NCBI RefSeq assembly: GCF_015207705.1
Contig: NZ_JADEWI010000006.1
Span: forward strand, 62,001-126,000
DNA from: Nostoc sp. LEGE 06077
GTDB taxonomy: Bacteria > Cyanobacteriota > Cyanobacteriia > Cyanobacteriales > Nostocaceae
Reading direction: 5' to 3'
Length of the DNA: 64,000 nucleotides
Positions 59,253 to 64,000 of the stretch are shown in pieces (positions within the stretch are counted from its first letter, which is position 1; every line of letters starts with the position of its first letter). The position numbers were made by a program, and so were the translations under genes. The notes under the pieces were generated by a model. The model did not search any database. It was not told the origin of the DNA and worked only from the letters and a program-made list of their open reading frames with translations.

Positions 59253-59261
59253 ACGGACAAA
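59253..59261 (+). repeat. 9-bp target site duplication, right copy
   Basis: Right copy of ACGGACAAA after the IS right end. In frame it is the continuation of the interrupted lipoprotein gene. Confidence 0.9.
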
Positions 59262-59312
59262 GAGAGGAAGGAATTTGGGAGGAGTGTTGAAAAAAGTACT
59301 AACAATTAGTTA

Positions 59313-59984
59313 TTAAAACAGTGACAATTGCTCCATCTTAGTATTACTTTCAGTTGAATTTGCTGTAACAGGGTGTTTGTTGTTATTTGACGACTTTTTA
59401 CCCCATCCCTCTTTCGCCGCGTGTTTGACTACACGAGAACGGATATCAGCAGCCAGGGTTTCATAATCAGAGCGGATTTTGTCATACGAAATCGGAGTGG
59501 TACCAATCTTCTCCCAGAGGTTTTCGTAGTTGAAATTCTTGAAAGGTCTGTGCCTGACAAGGGCATTATAACTTGCCCAGAGGTAAACATCTGTCCATTC
59601 GGATGATAGCGGCACTTCAAAAGCAATTGGCATCATTAAAGCAACAACTTCACTACTAGAGGCAAGTTTACCTACTTCTCCCTTGTCTATCTCTTGTAAA
59701 GCTGCATCTAATCTATCAACTGCGATCGCGCGCCAAACCCAGGACGGAACTGTCTGTTGCCAGCCGTTCTGCTGAGTGACAATTGGCCCGGCGATGTATT
59801 GAACAATTTCACGACCTGCTCCTGCTAGATCGAGTAGGCTGGCTGTAACAGCTTTATTAATCCCTTGGCTGGTTAGTAACTGAAGTATCTTTCTAGTGCT
59901 AGGGTTTAATATTTCGCTGGTTTTTTGGTTTTTACTGTTGCGGATGGTTTCTTCGACATCGAATAAACTGTGTTGCTGGTTCAT
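59313..59984 (-). CDS. hypothetical protein with clamp-binding motif at both ends, 223 aa
   Basis: MNQQHSLFD at the N-terminus and KMEQLSLF at the C-terminus are QxSLF-type beta-clamp-binding motifs. The middle is mostly helical (KILQLLTSQGINKAVTASLL). It comes after the clamp-loader genes and is separated by a terminator. It may work at the plasmid replication fork. No enzymatic motif seen. Confidence 0.5.
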   Translation of the reverse strand: MNQQHSLFDVEETIRNSKNQKTSEILNPSTRKILQLLTSQGINKAVTASLLDLAGAGREIVQYIAGPIVTQQNGWQQTVPSWVWRAIAVDRLDAALQEIDKGEVGKLASSSEVVALMMPIAFEVPLSSEWTDVYLWASYNALVRHRPFKNFNYENLWEKIGTTPISYDKIRSDYETLAADIRSRVVKHAAKEGWGKKSSNNNKHPVTANSTESNTKMEQLSLF

Positions 59985-60005
59985 ATCTTTTATGTGTAAA
60001 CAAAT

Positions 60006-60037
60006 ACTGCCAGCTAGAAATACTTCTAACTGGCAGT
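60006..60037 (-). terminator. intrinsic terminator between clamp-loader operon and next gene
   Basis: ACTGCCAGCTAGAA (60006-60019) and TTCTAACTGGCAGT (60024-60037) form a 14-bp stem with a 4-nt loop ATAC. The stem core (CAGCTAGAA...TTCTAACTG) is the same as in the terminator at 45956. Confidence 0.7.
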
Positions 60038-60062
60038 GCTTTTTGATAATGAGTGGGTTTTG

Positions 60063-60947
60063 TTATGGCAGAAGTAGGCTATCCCAAACACTTCTGGGCG
60101 TAACGTGATGCAGCAATTGCTTTCTTGCTTGGGTGAATTTAGCTAGTAGCTTAGTGCTTTTTAATTTCTGCCACCAGTTGTATTGCAGGTAGGTAAGCAA
60201 CCATAACTGCGTCTGGTGATTCCAGCTTGAGATGGAGTTACTCAAACTGAGTGCCTTGAGGATATCGTCAGGAGGCACTTCCAGTTCCTTTGTGATTTCT
60301 TGTGAGATGGAAGCTAACATTTTAATATTGGCGATCGCTTGACCAGGACTGCCAGAACTGATAGCTAGTATTTTTTCTGTTACCTCAATTTGTTGGTCTT
60401 TAAGGACAGAAATAACCTCCTCGTAAGTTAACCTTTGGAAAGGTATGATTTGACACCTACTCTTGATAGTGGGTAATAGCTTTTGAGGATAGGATGATAT
60501 CAGAATAAACGTTCCAGTTTTGGGTTCTTCCAGCGTCTTGAGAAGTTTGTTAGCGGCAGTAGGGTTAAGCATATCTGCTTCATGAATAATTACTACCTTT
60601 TGCTTGCCCTCGACTGCACTAGTTGAAAGAAATTCAATTACCTCGCGCATTTGTTCTACTCGGATAGCAGGGACACTTTTCTGCTGGGAGGTGTTTTCGG
60701 TATAGGTTGGTTTGATTTGTAAGATGTCTAGATGTTTAGATTCTCCTGCGATCGCGGAGCGACTTCCTCTTGAGAGTATTGCATTTGCAAATGCCAGAGC
60801 AGTTTTTCCTTTGCCCACTCCCTCAACTTCGCTGCTAAATAGGTATGCGGGAGCAATTTGATTACGTTCGATTGCTTCAGTTAGTAGAAGTTTGGCGGTA
60901 TGCTGTCCGATGATTTCTGTAAATAAGTCGTTTTTCATATCGTGCAA
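60063..60947 (-). CDS. holB: DNA polymerase III delta' subunit-like (HolB), 294 aa
   Basis: A clamp-loader ATPase fold: EGVGKGKT (42-49) as P-loop, KVVIIHEADMLNPTAANKLLK as the Walker B and sensor region, LKTLEEP and IKSRCQIIPF (SRC motif). The zinc cysteines common in HolB are missing. The gene overlaps the end of holA by 13 bp, so the two are translated together. It should form part of a plasmid-coded clamp loader. Confidence 0.75.
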   Translation of the reverse strand: MHDMKNDLFTEIIGQHTAKLLLTEAIERNQIAPAYLFSSEVEGVGKGKTALAFANAILSRGSRSAIAGESKHLDILQIKPTYTENTSQQKSVPAIRVEQMREVIEFLSTSAVEGKQKVVIIHEADMLNPTAANKLLKTLEEPKTGTFILISSYPQKLLPTIKSRCQIIPFQRLTYEEVISVLKDQQIEVTEKILAISSGSPGQAIANIKMLASISQEITKELEVPPDDILKALSLSNSISSWNHQTQLWLLTYLQYNWWQKLKSTKLLAKFTQARKQLLHHVTPRSVWDSLLLP

Positions 60948-61897
60948 ATTTCGATAATTCGGCTAGTTAAATTGTTAGTGCCGCTTTTGAGTTCCGTTTC
61001 GAGTTGTAAAAGTAAGGTAAGGCTGTTTTTCAGTTTTTGAACGCCTACAGACTTGACTTCATCTTTGAGGTAATACAATCTTTTAGGGTTTTTCAATTCG
61101 GCTATTTCTGCAATCTTCATCTCAGATAATTTAGTTTCTACGCCAGCTTTAGTTATTAGCCAAGTGCGAAAAACTGACGTAAGCGTTGCTACTATTTTGA
61201 GTGGATGTTCATTACTATCTAGTAGTTTATCCACCTGCGCTATTGCCAAGTTTGAATGATTCCTTAACATAGCCATAGTAAGCTTTTGGTAGTCAGTATT
61301 GTGATTACTAACTAATTGTTTTATCTCCTCAAGGGAAATAATTTTTTTACTTGCATAGACAGCAAGTTTAGCAAATTCGCTATCGGCTCGTGCAGTGTTA
61401 TTACCAATTGCTTCAACTAAATAATTAGTCACATCTGGTGTAAGTCTAACTTGATGGATAGCTGCATACTTCCCTATCAAATTAACTATCCCCTTTTTAT
61501 CCCAACAAGGAACGAGAGGAAACTCTTCTTGTTGAGCATATTTTAGGATAGTTTTTACTACTGTTCTACGAGAATCTGGCTTTTTGTTACTAGTAATTAA
61601 AAGAATGTTACTTGCAGGTATTCGAGAAAGTTGATTTTCAAATTCTTGGTTATTATCCTCATTTGATAAACTTCCAATTAAATGCTCGCTGTCTGTATGA
61701 ACAATTTTATTACCCTCTCCAAAGGGTAAAGTCATAACCTCAGTAAAAACCTTGGCAGCAATATTTTTCTCATTTCCAGATAACTTGATGTAGTTAAAAG
61801 CTTTCCATTCAGTATGAACATTTTGAGTCACTAAATGGTTAATCTTTTGATTGAGCGAATAGGTATCTTCGCCGTAGTATAGGTATACTGGCATCAC
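60935..61897 (-). CDS. holA: DNA polymerase III delta subunit-like (HolA), 320 aa
   Basis: PVYLYYGEDTYSLNQKINHL at the N-terminus is typical of HolA. RIPASNILLITSNKKPDSRR and the ELKNPKRLYYLKDEVK helix support it. A complete HolA-sized protein. It probably binds the clamp with delta'. Confidence 0.7.
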   Translation of the reverse strand: MMPVYLYYGEDTYSLNQKINHLVTQNVHTEWKAFNYIKLSGNEKNIAAKVFTEVMTLPFGEGNKIVHTDSEHLIGSLSNEDNNQEFENQLSRIPASNILLITSNKKPDSRRTVVKTILKYAQQEEFPLVPCWDKKGIVNLIGKYAAIHQVRLTPDVTNYLVEAIGNNTARADSEFAKLAVYASKKIISLEEIKQLVSNHNTDYQKLTMAMLRNHSNLAIAQVDKLLDSNEHPLKIVATLTSVFRTWLITKAGVETKLSEMKIAEIAELKNPKRLYYLKDEVKSVGVQKLKNSLTLLLQLETELKSGTNNLTSRIIEICTI

Positions 61898-61945
61898 AGA
61901 TTAGATAAACATCTAATTACCATGCGTTAGTTATGAGCAGTGGTT

Positions 61946-62015
61946 AAAAAAAGAAGAGTTAGTATTAACTCTTTCTGCTTGCTTGGTATTTATTATGTAC
62001 TAACCAGTAAATACC
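61946..62015 (-). terminator. terminator and second hairpin upstream of holA
   Basis: AAGAGTTA/TAACTCTT (61954-61973) is an 8-bp stem followed on the minus strand by a T-run (61946-61952), ending the upstream gene's transcript. GGTATTTA/TAAATACC (61985-62015) is a second stem. Confidence 0.6.
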
Positions 62016-62034
62016 TTACTTAAGTTTGTGCTGG

Positions 62035-62802
62035 TTATACGAAATTTTGAATTGAGTCTTTATCAATATGGTTATCTACTCGTTTATTACCCAAGTATTT
62101 GCGCCAAGAATCTAACTGTTGAAGATACTCTATCACTCCACTAGAACCAGTTACCTCGTATAGTGTAATAGCTGTTTCCCATTCCTTTAAGCTGGCTTGT
62201 TTCTCTGAGAGAATTTTGACTATAGCTTCGGGAAGTTTAGTGTCTTTACCAGGAACTAAATTTAGGTGTGGTGTGTTTTCTAGTAATATTTCTTGTCCAT
62301 ATAGAGTAACACCATCATCTTTTATATTTGTAGTATGAAGTTGAACACTAATCTCTGATAAAGGAAGAGTATATTGAATAAATTTTTTAACTTTTTTGGT
62401 TTTAGTATTTCTCCTTTTTGGTTTAATGATAACTGGGTTGTTTGGTTCTGCAACTTCGTAACATTGGGGGAGTTCTAGAGAGAGTTGACCTGTTAAGTGC
62501 CATGATGCACTTCGTTTTTCTGGTGGGGTAATGCGATAAGAAAACTCAGCTGTTTTCCTGGGGTCGCCAAACTTTCTTAGTTTGACCCACATGTTGTAGC
62601 TGATAATTCCTTGGATGTAAGTTTTTGGGTCTAATATTACTAGGTTTGTGTTTTCCCACCACTCAATTTGAACTACGCGATCGCCATCTAGTTCGTAGAT
62701 AGTTCTAACTCTGGCATTAGGATGAGACAAAAGGAATGAGTTGACCCAAGCCCTTTGCTTTTTATTAAGCCTGGGCTTGCGAGAAGAGGATTTATTTTTC
62801 AT
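62035..62802 (-). CDS. hypothetical basic protein, 255 aa
   Basis: A basic N-terminus (KNKSSSRKPRLNKKQRAWV), a beta-rich middle (VRTIYELDGDRVVQIEWWEN) and GQLSLELP, a partial clamp-motif sequence. The middle has a run of KPKRRNTKTKKVKK. It is placed between the polymerase and clamp-loader genes, so a replication accessory role is plausible. Confidence 0.5.
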   Translation of the reverse strand: MKNKSSSRKPRLNKKQRAWVNSFLLSHPNARVRTIYELDGDRVVQIEWWENTNLVILDPKTYIQGIISYNMWVKLRKFGDPRKTAEFSYRITPPEKRSASWHLTGQLSLELPQCYEVAEPNNPVIIKPKRRNTKTKKVKKFIQYTLPLSEISVQLHTTNIKDDGVTLYGQEILLENTPHLNLVPGKDTKLPEAIVKILSEKQASLKEWETAITLYEVTGSSGVIEYLQQLDSWRKYLGNKRVDNHIDKDSIQNFV

Positions 62803-62890
62803 TAGTTACAGACAAATCAGAATGTATGAATTTGAAAAACCTTCATATTTATTAGCTTTGAGATTTATGTAAAATCTCAACTTTGTTCAT

Positions 62891-64000
62891 TTAAAAAAGA
62901 GATAACTGACGCTTGTTACTTTCTAGTGTTGCAGGAGCAGCTATTTTGAGAATTTCTTCTCGCCTTTTCTCAATCAAGTGAAGATAGTATTGACGTGAAT
63001 AATTCTCATTACTACTGATATTAGTTATGCCGCTAATTCCGTAATAGTAAGTGACTACATCTCCAGGTTTCCCTAGTTTGAGGATTTCTTTTTCGCCCTC
63101 TTTAATTTTGCGTGTGATTGCAAGTTTTTCTTTTGGATATTCCCTTGATAAAATCTGGGATTTGATGTGTGCATAATAATCTTCTGCTGCTGATACATTT
63201 TGAATTAGCAGGGTTAAATACTCAATAGAAAACTCTTTCTCCAATTGAGAGCGATCGCGGTTGCGCCAGTTGCCTTTAGTGATGATTTTCCCGTCTGGAA
63301 GCCATAAAAGGTAATTTTTGGTTCCCCGTTCAGGGATAAACATAGCGTCAGCGATAAACTCTAGCTTGACAGTTATCCCTTTAGGCAATTGAGATTGAAG
63401 TAAACTACGTACTTCTTCTGGATTGGGATGTGTGAAGAATACTCCGTCGGTGTCAACTTCCACAGGAGTACCACCTTGCCGAGTGATAATTTCAATCATT
63501 AGCTTGAGTACTTTCCGACTGTAGGCTGTAACTAATGCAGCAGCCTCCATATCATTGAAGGCGAGTTCAGACGTGCCGAAGAATCCAAACTCAGAGTTAG
63601 CTAAAACCTTGACGGATTCTCTTTTTTCCTTAGCAGCAATATCTCCAGCAGATGCAAGTTGTTCCAGCCTAGATTTTTCATTCACCAAATATTGCAGAAT
63701 ACTTAGCCCAATACGTTCTGTATCTTTAATTGAGCAAATACCCTTGTCTAGCATTGCCCAAGGGTGCATTGAGCTAATATCTGCATATCCAACCCTTCTA
63801 TACAGTCCAGGAATAGAGTAAGCCATCCCTCCTTGGAATTTGTACTTGCGATCGGGTTTTGGTTTATAACCTGGATAATGATGCTCAAATATTCGCTCCC
63901 ATTTAGTACCATTACCAGCAAGTGTTAGCTGCTGGAGGTTCATTTCCGGTACAATTAGTGCTTCGTAATAGTATGAGGGTACAAGTCTATTCGCAATTAG
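62891..64000 (-). CDS. family B DNA polymerase, C-terminal part (partial, runs off right edge)
   Basis: Motif A DISSMHPWAM, motif B VKVLANSEFGFFG and motif C VEVDTDGVFF are polymerase B signatures; YLLWLPDGKIITKGNW is the later KxY-type region. The C-terminus RQLSLF is a canonical beta-clamp-binding motif. The frame stays open to position 64000, so the exonuclease and N-terminal parts lie outside. A plasmid-borne PolB with its own clamp loader suggests a separate replication fork. Confidence 0.85.
   Translation of the reverse strand, partial: LIANRLVPSYYYEALIVPEMNLQQLTLAGNGTKWERIFEHHYPGYKPKPDRKYKFQGGMAYSIPGLYRRVGYADISSMHPWAMLDKGICSIKDTERIGLSILQYLVNEKSRLEQLASAGDIAAKEKRESVKVLANSEFGFFGTSELAFNDMEAAALVTAYSRKVLKLMIEIITRQGGTPVEVDTDGVFFTHPNPEEVRSLLQSQLPKGITVKLEFIADAMFIPERGTKNYLLWLPDGKIITKGNWRNRDRSQLEKEFSIEYLTLLIQNVSAAEDYYAHIKSQILSREYPKEKLAITRKIKEGEKEILKLGKPGDVVTYYYGISGITNISSNENYSRQYYLHLIEKRREEILKIAAPATLESNKRQLSLF

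Overview
The window looks like part of a large plasmid from a filamentous, probably heterocyst-forming cyanobacterium (Nostoc/Calothrix-like). Reasons seen in the sequence: low GC with many GCGATCGC (HIP1) octamers, an Rpn-type nuclease and small membrane proteins of cyanobacterial plasmid type, a relaxase with its MobC partner, two complete partition systems (ParM/ParR and ParA/ParB), a primase-like replication protein preceded by iterons, and plasmid-borne replisome subunits. No rRNA or ribosomal protein genes are present. Assignments come from reading motifs by eye; no database search was run.

Layout. 0-4.7 kb (minus): a DpdA-like 7-deazaguanine transglycosylase running off the left edge, small unknown proteins, a GIY-YIG nuclease and a tandem-repeat DNA-binding-like protein. 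A perfect 50-bp palindrome lies in the divergent gap before a ribbon-helix-helix repeat protein. 5.9-9.6 kb (plus): two unknown proteins and an ATPase plus HNH pair resembling a Septu-type defence unit. 9.9-18.4 kb (plus): a transfer-like operon of HTH proteins, small membrane proteins, an M23 peptidase, a lambda-type lysozyme, an FtsK-like motor whose N-terminus is cut by an in-frame UAA, a RusA-like resolvase and a small P-loop ATPase, followed by a tRNA-like element whose anticodon loop would read UAA. 18.6-31 kb: membrane proteins, a ParB-like protein, iterons with the primase-like Rep, an Rpn nuclease, two ParA-like ATPases and a response regulator with a degenerate receiver.

31-40 kb (minus) is dominated by one 2584-residue protein. 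It joins an RNA-polymerase-like core (DYDGD motif, then IAVDLFK) to an AlkB-like dioxygenase region and two possible nucleotide-binding regions. 40-46 kb holds a methyltransferase, MobA/MobC and a ParR/ParM system with candidate parC repeats on both sides of parR. 47.5-52.7 kb is a higher-GC block: a frameshifted AraC regulator divergent from a cupin, a cyclophilin-like lipoprotein, an alpha/beta hydrolase and two short-chain dehydrogenases. It looks like imported metabolic cargo.

52.9-64 kb (mostly minus) carries ParAB, two SSB-like proteins, a recent IS4-family insertion (9-bp target duplication) that cut a lipoprotein gene, clamp-loader subunits delta' and delta, and the C-terminal part of a family B DNA polymerase ending in a clamp-binding motif. 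The element therefore encodes much of its own replication machinery and perhaps its own transcription enzyme.
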